From Gymnothorax reevesii (taxonomy: Eukaryota; Chordata; Actinopteri; Anguilliformes; Muraenidae), in NCBI GenBank assembly GCA_029721435.1, contig CM056587.1:14913667-14977666 (forward strand): a DNA stretch of 64,000 nucleotides, in the 5' to 3' direction. A program made the translations under genes and the position numbers. Below are positions 1 through 10,506 of this stretch, one piece after another; position 1 is the first letter of the stretch; every line of letters begins with the position of its first letter. A model generated the notes under the pieces. The model had not been told where the DNA came from, made no database searches, and saw nothing but the letters and a program-made list of their open reading frames with translations.

Positions 1-306
1 GGATGCAAGCCATGGGACAACAGCTCCATGGGATCCCTGCTCTGTGGGACAACAGCCCTACATGTGGTCAAATTCTGCAATACAATCATCAATATTAAAA
101 AAAAAAAACATTTCATTCATCGGAAATGAGTCAGGCTGGAAAGTTACGTCGAAACAGACTTGAAATACAACATTATTATTTGTGGGTGAGGTCGGTCTCT
201 AACCCACAAGAAAAAAGCCAGAAAAGTGAAATTATCCGCCGGACAGAAGGTAGAGAGGGAGCCATTGAGCGACAGCCACCATCCCCACTGATCCTGATGG
301 CATTAC

Positions 307-3051
307 CTGGACCGGTCCTCCCCATCGTCCACGTAAGCCACGCCCAGCCGGTTCCCGGGAGGGTACTCAAATCCGTTCAGTTTCTCTTTAGCATATACAG
401 CCGAGCCCAGGTTATTATAGCGAATCATAACCTGACCTGCAACACACAGGACATCGTGTACAGTAAGGCGAGCAAGGCACAAAGGAGTGTGTAAAATGCA
501 CAGGAATGTACGAAGCACACAGGATCATGCATGAAATGCACAAGGAGTGTGTGTAGCATTCATGAGTGGGTGTCAGGCACACAAGAGTGAGCAAAAGGCT
601 ACCTTTGTTAAAGCCGTACGGGTCTCTCTGCATCTCGCAGTAGTCCATGCCGGGGATGAGGTCGAAGAGGCCATAAATCTGTTCCTGCGTGACGCTTACA
701 CGTGACGACACCATCAAACACCGCGTAATCAGGTCAGAGCCGCGTCCGTCCCCCAGGACATAGTTACTGGCATCCACTGCAACAAGAGGAGAGAGTCAGG
801 TGTTGGAGCAGAGACCGAGTTAGGCTTTGAGATCAGACCGTTCCGTTTCATTCTGATGAAAGACCAGCAAGTCAAAATGCAATGAAGGGTCAGCACTTTG
901 CCTGAGACTGATTAACACTTCACCGCTCTACTAATTTAACCCCCGTCATATGACCAAAGAGACATTTTTAACTGACAGACACACAAAACATTTTTTCTGC
1001 ATTTCAAAAAAAAATGTCATGTCACAGAAAACATCATAGTCTGCCATAAACTTGTGATTAGAAGAACAATCCTAGAACACTGAACTTCTTTACACTGGAC
1101 ACCAGCTTTGTCTGGTCTGTGAATTCACCAGTGCTGCAGTGTTTTCTCAAATGATTACAGAAGTTTGGCATCTCAATATCGTTGCGTTAACAGCTCTTCA
1201 AACACAAACACTGTCGCTGGAGTTTAAAAATAAAACTTTTGTTTCAGGTGCATATCATTTGAGGAAAGTGCCGAATGGAGATGACTGAATCAGAATATAC
1301 AGCAAGAGGAAGAGTAACTGACACTCACTGAACGGGTATGCACTAATTCCAGGCTCTGCAGGCGCGTGGTCACCCCGGGCACCGCCAAAGTAGTCATTGT
1401 CAGTGCCTGAATTTTTGGATCTGGGCTCAGCGAGAATGGCCCGGAAGGCTGCGGAGGGAATGAGAGGAAGAACACAGCCCGTGGAGCAGCAGCACTGAGA
1501 CTGTGCAATGCAGCAAACGCAGAGGCAGAATAACTGAATCACACGGTGAGAACTCGCCCACTACTCACTCTTGTCACAGTTCTCGATGGCGGTGGCTGCT
1601 TGTGACGGTTTGTGGAACCTCACATATCCCAGGCCTTTACTCTCGCCAGTAGTCTTATTCTTAATGACAATGCAGTATTCTATGTCACCGTACTCCTGCA
1701 GAAAAATAGTGATCAGAACCTTACTGTAACCCCTCAAAAAATTTTCAAAAAAACAAAAGTTCCCCAGTCCTCTTGAGAAGATGGCAACATTCAATCCTAT
1801 CATAAGAACACTGAGGAGAAAGATATAGACCTGAGAGGGAAGTCTATCACTGACTAATTTGTTCAAGAGCGGAATCATAATGAATTAATAATCACACTGA
1901 CTATTAATTATGTTTGCTACATGGATAAGAATCATCAATGTACTGCACATCAAATTATGCTCCAATTATGAATATTCAGAAAGGAAAAGTGGAATAGCAG
2001 TATGGAAAACAGAGGCCAACACGCTCGCATTAGCTGTAAGAGGTTTTCACGTTAAACACTTAAGGCTGAACATCATCTTACTGGCACCAAAGCATAGGCA
2101 GCAAAACGGCTTCCTAAGAGACACCAGGGTTGTGGCGGGGGGTAGCTTACCTTAAATGTTTCTTTGAGGTCGTCTTCTGTAAAGGTTTTGGGGATCATGA
2201 CGAATATTCTGGTCAGCTCTTCATCCTCCACATCTCTGTGGCTGCCCGAGGATCGCGACTGTGCCATGAACACCTGGTACATAAAGAATTACCAGGCGCT
2301 AAGAAACTGGTCAGTTTATCCTCTGTTGCAATCAGCCTCACAACTCCTGGGACGCTTGTGTCAGACACATCCATTAAGGAGTTTTTGCAAACTTCTAAAA
2401 GCGATTAAAAACTGAACCCCTTCTACATCTTGAACCTAAGTTTACTTACAGAGTGATTTCTTGATAGACCAAAACACTTAATTAGCCAAGAAGACGTCTG
2501 ATGGCCAACCCACGGCAAATAATGAAGGCAAGACGTATGGCTAACGTTACCATTAGTGCACAGACCCCCAGGGGTCATCTGAAAAAAAAAAAAGAGCCAG
2601 ATGGGTTCTTGGTTTATGAAGTCGTGCGCACCGATGTCCTTACAGAGTATAAATTTACGCCTTGCTCCTTTTCCTCAGCTAACCCCCAGGGGGCTCTGTA
2701 TTAATGATTACCAGTCTACATCGCTAAATATTAAGCTAGCTAATGCTAAATATTTAGCTAGCTATCGTCACCAACCTTGATAGGTTTTGTTCCCTCCGCA
2801 AGACATTTTCCGTGCATTTCTTCCATTGCAGTGCACGCTTGGGAAGATTTAGCGAACTTGACGAAAGTAACGCCTTTCGCCTCTTTTGTTTGCTTGTCTT
2901 TAACCATCCAGATGTCCTGGATTTCACCGAAAGCGGAGAAATTCTCCCGTATCGTGTCCTCGGTTATCGATTTGCTAACCACCAGAAACAAACGACTATT
3001 TGGAGGGTCATCAAGACTGTCAGTGGAGGGCCTAAATGAGCAGTCCTCCAT
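307..3051 (-). CDS. rbm45: RBM45, RNA-binding motif protein 45 (5' six coding exons; gene continues left of window)
   Basis: RBM45 is a nuclear RNA-binding protein with several RRM domains, linked to neural development and RNA-granule biology. Coding exons in transcription order are 2776-3051, 2151-2273, 1569-1695, 1329-1448, 603-776 and 307-436. All are bounded by AG/GT and join in phase. The start at 3051 is the first ATG of exon 1. RRM1 spans exons 1-2, with RNP2 RLFLVV and RNP1 [11 protein letters not shown]2 spans exons 2-3, with RIFVMI and [11 protein letters not shown]3 spans exons 5-6 ([15 protein letters not shown], then [20 protein letters not shown]). The stretch [20 protein letters not shown] matches vertebrate RBM45 as I remember it. 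The last exon ends after two bases of a codon, so at least one more exon lies left of position 1. Nothing in the seen part is broken. The RBM45 call is firm. Confidence 0.93.
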
Positions 3052-3300
3052 TGTGCAGATGCTAAACTTTAACTCACAAGTCTTGCAAAATCCTCTCTAT
3101 ACGCTCGCTGCTGCAATAAACAAACTACCTCAGCTTGCCGAGCTCGCCCCTTCTCCGTCAGAAAACTGCGAAACTCTACGGTTTATTCTTCTTCTACGGA
3201 TTTTGCTATAACGTGTAATACTTTAAGGTGTGCACACCACCACCTACTGTGCTGGAGTGCGAGGCCCGCCCAAAGAATTTCGGAAGGGGACTATGAAATG
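3052..3300 (-). promoter_or_regulatory. RBM45 5' flank and probable 5' UTR/promoter
   Basis: This is single-copy-looking, moderately CpG-containing sequence directly upstream of the RBM45 start codon. I see no TATA box at a fixed distance. The transcription start cannot be placed from sequence alone, so the call rests on position. Confidence 0.35.
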
Positions 3301-3625
3301 AGGAGCCCGTGTGTCCGTCCGTCTGTCCGTCCACCAAAAATGTTAACCCTGTGCATAATTGATCACTCTATCCACATACTTCACTGCATTTTCATTAAAC
3401 TTGGATGCAATAATCCACGGGTGAAGTCACACCAAGGATGTTTTATATTTTATTTTCTCCTTATAGGTGCATAAGTCACACATGTTCCCCTATAGGCCTT
3501 TGATCCAAAATCTCCATCATTGGTCACTGTATCCACATGCTTTAGTGGATTTTCATGAAACTTGCGTGAAATGATCCTTCGGACAAGTCACAAATAAACC
3601 CCCAACAGGTGGGGGGTGAAAGGTC
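3300..3625. repeat. Diverged tandem duplication of an interspersed repeat
   Basis: Two related units of roughly 170 bp are visible. Both contain a stretch like 'tccacatactt...gattttcatgaaactt' (about 3370-3400 and 3530-3562). A short GTCC-rich run at 3309-3331 precedes them. No coding potential is seen. The segment is probably part of a fish interspersed repeat. Confidence 0.45.
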
Positions 3626-5469
3626 ATCCACCACGTTCAGCGGGGACATATTTTACGCATAGCGTAAATATGAGTTCGCCTTGTATTTTTAGTTTCGAGA
3701 AAAGTAAGAGCCTCACCAACCACATCTTTTCCTTTACTTCCTCCCAATATCCCATATGTCCTCCACCCTCGCCAAGTCTGTCTGATCCTTTCAAACATCA
3801 TCGCTGTCTTGACCATATATTTTGCAAAATATCAGCGCATGATTTGCTGTTCAATCGACCAGACATCAATCCCACAACCTTGTTTCATGTCTACTGATCA
3901 GTCTTAATGATGTATTCAACATTGTATACTCAAATCATGATCTGCCCCACATATTTTGAGCTTCCCGCCTTCTCCCTTACTAACTTCTTCGTGTTGTAGA
4001 CACTCTTCCCCTCACAGTTTTTCTATTGTGTTCGCCTGATGTTGATACGTGCAGTCCTAATTAATGATTTGATTGCCCTACATCCCAGTGGTGCATGCGC
4101 TTCAGACCCGTCTCTTCTGTGAAAGGTTCTGCAGTACCTGTGTTCTCAATCCCTTTCACCCCTCACATGAGCAGGTACCCACCCACCCAGCAAAAGCTAA
4201 TCCCATTCTCTCCAAACTCAGCAAGAAAGCCTTAATCTTGACCAATAAATCTCCACTGTTCCATCTACCAGCCTTCAAACTATTCAGAGCTGAAGCTGAA
4301 TAAGAGCATATCATTATTCCAAGAGAGGTGACCTTCTTTACCCACCTTATTGCCATTATTACAGTCGTCATCAAGGCTGTATATACTGACACACAGTCTG
4401 ACGCCCTGGCGCACAGTCTTACATCAAATTCAGACATTTATACCCCTGCTCCCATCCTTCCACTGATTGGATCCTTAGAACCATCCGTGAATATCAGTGA
4501 AATGCATAGTATTTACCGCCAATAAACCTTGTCACACATATGTGCATATCTTCTCCCTCACCTCATTTTCTGCGGACATCAATTAGTTCTACAGGAACTG
4601 TAGGCTTCGGAAAAAAAAAAACATGGAGGACTTGATCCCAGCTTATTCTCAGGCCCCACCTGTATCTCACCAAGTCCATATTCAGACACTTTATTTCCAT
4701 TGGTGCAAACAAATGGTCTTTCCTCCTCTCTTCCTCCAATGATCCCTATCTGGTGTTACTAAAGGATGATTTTCATCACTACTTGTAACCTTGCCCCACG
4801 TGTTAGTGCCAATTTATCTCACCTTGGCTGCAATAGCCATTCCCCAGTTTCAACCTGGAGTGTGCAGCAGTAGGTGTTGACCTGAGGGCCCTATTTCAAA
4901 GTAACAATGCTCTTGCCTGTAGTTTGTCTAGTCATATGAGGACTTAACAGCCTCATCATATAAAAAACAGCCATAATCTAAAATTGATCTTATCAATGTC
5001 TGATGCATACACATCAATGATTTCCTGTTCACACCTCCATCAAAACCCACCACTGCTCTCATTAGCTTTAATACCTTTCTGTTGTAGTTTCGAAATGTTC
5101 AGTGTGCCTTTTCCAAGTCAATCTCTCATCTAACCGCATATATAAATAATAAAATTCTGTAACTCTTCCTGTATCCTGTACATAAATTTGCCGCTTATCC
5201 ACAACATGTTTCCTGGAGTAAACTACAAAGCATATCTAAGCCACAAACATCTTTATAGCCAAAGTCAATGACCACCTAATCAGTAGCTTCTTGTTTTTTC
5301 GTCATTATTTCTTAACTATTTTCTATATTGCTCCATCATTTATGTACAGGGCTACTCCCAATCCTTGCCTTACATTCTTAAATATGCCATTTATCGTTAT
5401 CATGAATAATTTCGAACTGATTACATTGAGCTGAGGTGTACCATTATCTACTTCAAGTACATTTGACAT

Positions 5470-5500
5470 TATCATCATCATCATCATCATCATCATTTGA
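5470..5500. repeat. (ATC)n microsatellite
   Basis: A run of nine consecutive ATC triplets lies inside the LINE relic. On the minus strand it interrupts the decayed RT frame with a methionine run. Confidence 0.9.
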
Positions 5501-5824
5501 ACCCTTCTGGTCAAAATGCTCAAACGATCTCACTCCCCACCTTCCAGCATTGCATAAGCAAGATCCACCCTGTCAATTCTCAAGTCTCTTGCAATCATAT
5601 CTGGAAATGTCATCTCAGATCCCATGCTAACGCATTTGTGTGTATCAAAAGGAAACTCCAAAATCCAATTATATAAATGACCTCCGATTCTCATTGCATT
5701 CAGCTTGATTCTTTCCTTGGCAGTGCTCATTCTAGCTCTGTACATACTGCCACAAATACATCCATTGTTTAACTTCCTTTTCTAAAACCACTCTACGCAC
5801 GACTGATTAATCTTCTGGTTTTCA

Positions 5825-5851
5825 ATAAATAAATAAATAAATAAATAAAAA
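5825..5851. repeat. (AAAT)n microsatellite
   Basis: Six tandem AAAT units lie within the LINE relic, between its two RT fragments. Confidence 0.9.
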
Positions 5852-6149
5852 TGTCAGAGAAGCACCCCGTTCAAATTTATTTTTTCCATCAGTTTACAAA
5901 AAATAGATGTTGATGCAACTGGCCTATAACTGACAGTCCCAGATGGGTATTTAGTTACCAGGTTTTTCTGTAGGTAACATCATTGTGCATTTCCAACTTC
6001 AAAGTGACCAACCATTCCTCGAAATCTTATTATATAATTCCACCATAGCTTCCTTCATATTTTCTGCTGTATGTTTATAATCATCATATAGGAAACTTTA
6101 TCTTCTCCAGGAAGCATCCCCCCAATCTTTACAGAGTTCTCATCAGTAC

Positions 6150-6848
6150 CCGTGTCCTTTTTTTAAGTCAAAAAACTTTATTTAACAAATATAAATCTTA
6201 AATAGAGCAAAGTTTCGTCCAAAATCAAATACAACACATTAACATCTATCACATTTCTTGCCAGGGGGGATAAAAGTTCACAAGAAGTCTTAAAATGAAC
6301 ACAAATATTAAAAGTTTTGATTGCCTTTTGATTAAGGGAAAGCTTGATGGAGTCGATGTATTGCTTGAATCCATTGTGAAAAGCAACAAAAAAAAAGGCT
6401 TTCTATGTGTAAATTTGCATTTGTGTATATAAAATTTTGCCAAATTATGATGAGATTAATAATGAATGTTTTCATTGGATTTTTCCTCACTAATGTTAGA
6501 GTCAAAGAGTCCAAATATTACATCTCTAACAGCATGAAATATTTTTCAACATTGTTAGCAATAAAATTACAAATGTCAATCCAGAGGCTTTTGACAATGG
6601 AGCAGTGCCAAAAATAAATGAGTCACAGTTTCACTGTTAACAAAACAGAAAGTGCTTTTCACATCAATGTCTTTTTTGAATCTTTTAACAGTATGGTCAT
6701 TCGATGGATAAAATCTATGTAAAACCTTAAATGAAATTTAGCTAACTTTGTTGGTCGACAGGAATCGGTTGGGTAAGACCCAGACCTTTTTCCAGTCAAT
6801 AAATTCCGTGTATTTATTCCAGCGTGAGACTCCCGTGTCCTTTTTTTC
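6150..6848 (-). mobile_element. L1-like LINE 3' end, 5'-truncated, inserted in the older LINE
   Basis: On the minus strand, around 6600-6830, this encodes the C-terminal part of an L1/Tx1-type LINE ORF2. The zf-RVT-like segment reads KSTFCFVNSETVTHLFLALLH. A typical tail follows, with LAKFYIHKCKFTHRKPFF at 6390-6443. Frames are broken, so it is a dead 5'-truncated copy. The 16-bp string CCCGTGTCCTTTTTTT occurs at both edges (near 6149 and 6832) and looks like the target-site duplication. The surrounding LINE relic resumes on either side. Confidence 0.6.
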
Positions 6849-6965
6849 TCCTTGACAAGCCCGCATGCTGACGTAACATTTTCAAGTATCTCGTCTCTCA
6901 ACAGTGCCACCTATTGGTAGAACCTTGGTTGATGATGCACTTGCCTTGCATTAAGTTGCATACCC

Positions 6966-7430
6966 ATGAGTCGCGACCTCTCATTTACCAAGCTCCACTC
7001 ACACAACATCTGTCCTTCGGGAATCGGTCAAGATTTCCGATTCGAAGCCATACGGAATCAACAACTTGAAGTAACATTAACTTCATCGGCAATGGCTGGA
7101 GAGGTTAGAGTGAGACCGCGAATTGATAACTGAACGTGCTTACATATTGCAATGAGACATGGTGCCATAACAACAATGTTATGGAACTGATTATATATGA
7201 TAGGGCCTAATTGATGATGTGCAATTGATCATAAATAATTGATAATATGTATTTCAAGTTCTCCCCATCCAGTTAGGACATGAGGTGACCCACAATATTC
7301 AAACATGACATCGCGATTATGGTCATGGACCACAGGAAAAAAATTCTAGTTTATAGGAATCGATACGGGCAAACGCTCAATCGCCTTTTTACATGGAGCT
7401 CAAGAGGTCTTCCATATATGGCTTCGACTG
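6966..7430. other. Intergenic, no gene recognised
   Basis: I see no coding exon or repeat boundary between the LINE relic and the cytochrome c promoter region. Short open frames here carry no recognisable motif. Confidence 0.5.
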
Positions 7431-7605
7431 ATCCGCGCTGGGACGCTACTGCCGTCACCGTGATGACGATTTTACTAGAACACACGATGTGGTACCGCCT
7501 ACGTGACGTAATGTACCGGCGCCGCTGCTTCAACATGCTCTGACCTTCCAGTTCATTCACATACTGCCACTGCGGTGGAGAGTCGGGCAAAGCACAGAAG
7601 GTACT
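7430..7605 (+). promoter_or_regulatory. Probable cytochrome c promoter and untranslated first exon
   Basis: This GC/CpG-richer stretch lies about 1.2 kb upstream of the cycs start codon. It contains a full CRE-type octamer TGACGTAA at 7504-7511 and a related TGATGACGAT near 7462. Mammalian cytochrome c promoters are known to use CREB/ATF and NRF-1 sites, and to have a noncoding first exon separated from the coding exons by an intron. A plausible donor is 'cagaag|gtacta' near 7600, and an acceptor at 8711-8713 immediately precedes the start codon exon. The exact transcription start is inferred. Confidence 0.5.
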
Positions 7606-8713
7606 ACAACTCGTTTAACTCTTCCAGTAAAATCAAGATTTTATAAGGTAAGCGGGCTAATATTATTGTATTTTATAACAGGATTCTAGTGGATTGCATT
7701 TATTTGAGTCAAAAACAATTAAAATCCCGACTGTAAAGTGGTCTTGTAGCGGCCTATTGTCAGAAACTCGGGACAGAGTTGCGTAAGCCGTAGTTTTACT
7801 CTTGTGAGCTCAGTAATATCAGCTACAGCTGGTCATTTCGGTGTTAGTGGGCGATGATGGAAATGTATCCGGGTTGTCTTGCCCTGATCGGTATTCATGA
7901 GTTAAAACATTTTCGTTGATTAAGGCTGCCTGGGCTTTTCTCAGCCTCTATGTAACTTACCGGCATAGCCGACTTTGCGTAACGTTACCTTATGGAGAAC
8001 AAAGCTCGGCGCATCTAATCGTGGGTAATGTGATCTGTTGATTTTTTCCTCTCTTCTGTCAGCAAGGAATAGTAATATTTCCTTGATTGTGGGTAGTTGG
8101 CCAACTCGTGTTTGGAGTATCAGCTGATGGAGTTATGAAATTGTATCTGGATGGGATTTTCGCGCCGATGGATAAGCTGCTTTCACATCCGAACCGAAAC
8201 AAAATTTTCGCACGACAGATTACATTCAAAATCAATTAAAAGGCGCATTCGCGTCTTTGCATTGACTTTGAATGTAATCCGTCGTGCGAAAAATCCGTTT
8301 CGCGTCCGGTGTGAAAGCGGTGTTACTCAACGACTGTCCTTACTAAGGCGCTGCCATGTTGGCATCATACAGGAGGGAATAAGTACGTTCATTGAAGGCT
8401 GATTGTAGTTATTAAAGCACAGTTTTCCAAAAGTGATACGCAAAGAGTAACTTGAACAACTTGTCGCAATTTCTTTTTTCATTCTTTTATGGCCTTTGGC
8501 TCGATCTCTAACCGAAGCCGAGTGACCTCCCGTTATGTTAAGGTGCTATGTAACCACCCCGCGGAACAAAGTGGATGTATCATACATTTTTCTAACCGAT
8601 GGACCTCGTCTTTTTGGTTCAGAATTCTCAACGCTATTCCTGAATCTGTTCTTTACTGTCTGGTGGCACATATGAAACTGAATGAATTATTGACTTGTGA
8701 AATCGGTTTGCAG
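7606..8713 (+). other. Inferred first intron of cytochrome c gene
   Basis: It ends in 'ttgcag' at 8708-8713, six bases before the ATG. It carries one copy of a foldback miniature element (8176-8320). Nothing else is recognised in it. Confidence 0.45.
8176..8320. mobile_element. Foldback MITE, copy 1 (in cycs intron 1)
   Basis: The ends are inverted: GCTGCTTTCACATCCG on the left and CCGGTGTGAAAGCGG on the right. The interior is also palindromic, with 'cgcacgacagattacattcaaa' pairing with 'tttgaatgtaatccgtcgtgcg'. It has no coding capacity. The same family occurs at 10043-10209. The superfamily cannot be assigned because a clear target duplication is not visible. Confidence 0.7.
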
Positions 8714-8719
8714 AAGGAC

Positions 8720-9141
8720 ATGGGTGACGTCGCCAAGGGTAAGAAAGTGTTCGTCCAGAAGTGCGCGCAGTGTCATACGGTGGAGAAGGATGGAAAACAC
8801 AAGGTCGGTCCAAACCTCTGGGGTATATTCGGGCGCAAAACCGGACAGGCAGCGGGCTATTCCTACACAGAGGCCAACAAAAGCAAAGGTAAGGAAGTGT
8901 CCAGACCTTAGCCAAAAATGCATTTTATGGCTGCCAAAAGCGCCTACTCAGTCATTTGGGACAAGTGGTTACCCTCACCACCTCTTATCTTTCAGGCATA
9001 ACCTGGGGTGATGACACACTAATGAAGTATCTGGAAAACCCCAAGAAGTACATTCCAGGAACAAAGATGATCTTCGCTGGCATCAAGAAGAAGGGAGAAC
9101 GGGCTGATTTAGTTGCATATCTGAAGTCTGCTACCTCATAG
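8720..9141 (+). CDS. cycs: Cytochrome c, somatic (two coding exons)
   Basis: Cytochrome c carries electrons between complex III and complex IV in the mitochondrial intermembrane space, and triggers the apoptosome when released. Coding exons are 8720-8888 and 8996-9141. They join in phase 1 across a 107-bp GT-AG intron and give 104 residues. The heme-binding CAQCH motif is at residues 15-19, and the axial-ligand region containing Met81 is in YIPGTKMIF. The intron splits the glycine codon of NKSKG|ITWG, as in vertebrate CYCS. There is no signal peptide, as expected for this protein. The C-terminus (YLKSATS) is one residue shorter than the human protein. Vertebrate genomes carry many processed cytochrome c pseudogenes; the retained introns and intact frame show this is the functional gene. 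Confidence 0.97.
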
Positions 9142-9875
9142 GAAATGCCTCTGTCTTAATTTAATGTATCTGTATTTCATGTTTACTTTATCTTTCAGCA
9201 AGACACCTCCAACGGTTTTTTATCTTTCAGGAAAGACCTGGTCCAGCCATTCTTGCTGTTTTTAAATAGGACCCAGTTTGCCTTGAGCCTGCGGCTGGGC
9301 GTTCAGGTGAAAAACTTGGTGCCATAATTTCAAAATTTGCTGTAAACTCTACAGGAACCCGTGGCAGCCCAGAACACTGCTTTATCAGTGTGAATTCTGT
9401 AGGCACAGCATTGCTTCTTTATTTCGAAGGAGTAAATGTATCCCCTGGTTTCACAGGTGCTATAGAAGTTAAATTATTTAATGTACAAACACCTGTGTTC
9501 CAGAGGGCACAGAGTGATTTACATTTGCTGTACATAATGTGTGTGTCTGAACTTGTATCACTAAATGGCGGAAATGGTGATTGTTAAGTTAAAGTTGTTG
9601 TTCCACACTAAACATCTCATTAGAATGGAGGACTTGGGTAGGAAGGAAATGCCATTTATTGTGAAACCGTTGGATTGCATTTCTGAATTTAGGTGGGCTT
9701 TTATTTAACTTTCTGAAACAGTTCACTTTTGTGTAAATTCTTTTCAAACTGATTCATTTTCTTTTATAGTGGCTAATGTCTGTGGCCACCAATGCTGGTT
9801 CTCTAGCCTTGATGGCCGTCAAAAACATAATTCTTGACATATTGTACTAATAAACCTGCATAAGCAATACTTATG
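9142..9875 (+). other. cycs 3' UTR with polyadenylation signal
   Basis: Noncoding sequence follows the stop codon. A canonical AATAAA lies at 9849-9854, about 710 bases downstream. The cleavage site is probably near 9870. Confidence 0.65.
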
Positions 9876-10042
9876 TATTTACTGCAGTGGATTAAATTAA
9901 TGATTTGAAATTATGAATGTGAATGTGTAACTTATTTTCTCTAACTGAAATATTGAACAGTCTGCTCAAGAATTTTTTGGAGCCCTGCATGAAAACAAAC
10001 AGAAATTGTGTAAAGGGTCTGCTGTATTGCTTGCAGTGTAAA

Positions 10043-10209
10043 GCCGCTTTCACACCGGATGTGAAATGAATTTTTCAGCCGGCAGATTACCTTCAAAGTC
10101 AATGCAAAGACGAGAATACACCCGAAACGCGTGTATTCGCATCTTTGCTTTGACTTTGAATGTAGTCTGTCGTACAAAAAATTTATTTCGCGTCCGGTGT
10201 GAAAGCGGC
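10043..10209. mobile_element. Foldback MITE, copy 2 (3' of cycs)
   Basis: The left terminal repeat is GCCGCTTTCACACCGG and the right is CCGGTGTGAAAGCGGC, a perfect 16-bp inverted pair. The interior is palindromic and matches the copy at 8176-8320 (shared 'tgactttgaatgtag/atc', 'gtccggtgtgaaagcgg'). It is noncoding. Confidence 0.75.
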
Positions 10210-10506
10210 TTCAGAGGGACCACCAGGGCCTAGGATGGAATGCGGCTGTGCTGGTGACTACCATGGCCAGCCGCCTCCCAAGAGCATCTCATAATTGTGT
10301 GCTATGGCTGTGACACGTAGGTGGGACACAGTTGATTTAGGTTGGGTTAGCGTCACTCAGGGGCCTCCTTTTGGGCGTCTCTGCTCCTATTCTTTGGATG
10401 TTAGGTTTGTGACCACAAGTGATAAGTAGAGACGTTTAATAGGTGTTTCAGAGGAGAACCACAACCTACCACTTCCAGAGAGGACAGCTTGAGTTTGTTA
10501 TATATG

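Larger units (their letters stand above)
3650..6965 (-). mobile_element. Degenerate I/Nimb-like non-LTR retrotransposon (LINE) relic with RT and RNase H remnants
   Basis: On the minus strand the fragments appear in the order expected for an RNase H-bearing LINE. Around 5870-5990 there is a reverse transcriptase block with SYRPVA...CKLMEKI. Around 5323-5523 there is a block with NGTPQ...VISS and a decayed YxDD region (ALYINDGAI). Around 4156-4437 there is an RNase H block with ICSYSASALNSLKAG and GLAFAGW. An RNase H domain after RT is characteristic of the I superclade, including Nimb. Frames are broken many times and microsatellites (ATC at 5470-5498, AAAT at 5825-5850) have grown inside it. 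An L1-like fragment splits the element at 6150-6848. Outer limits are approximate. Confidence 0.6.

Noticed and set aside
7319..7590. Overlapping plus and minus frames of 74-79 codons near the cycs promoter
   Set aside because: No motif, and the segment is better explained as promoter and untranslated exon.
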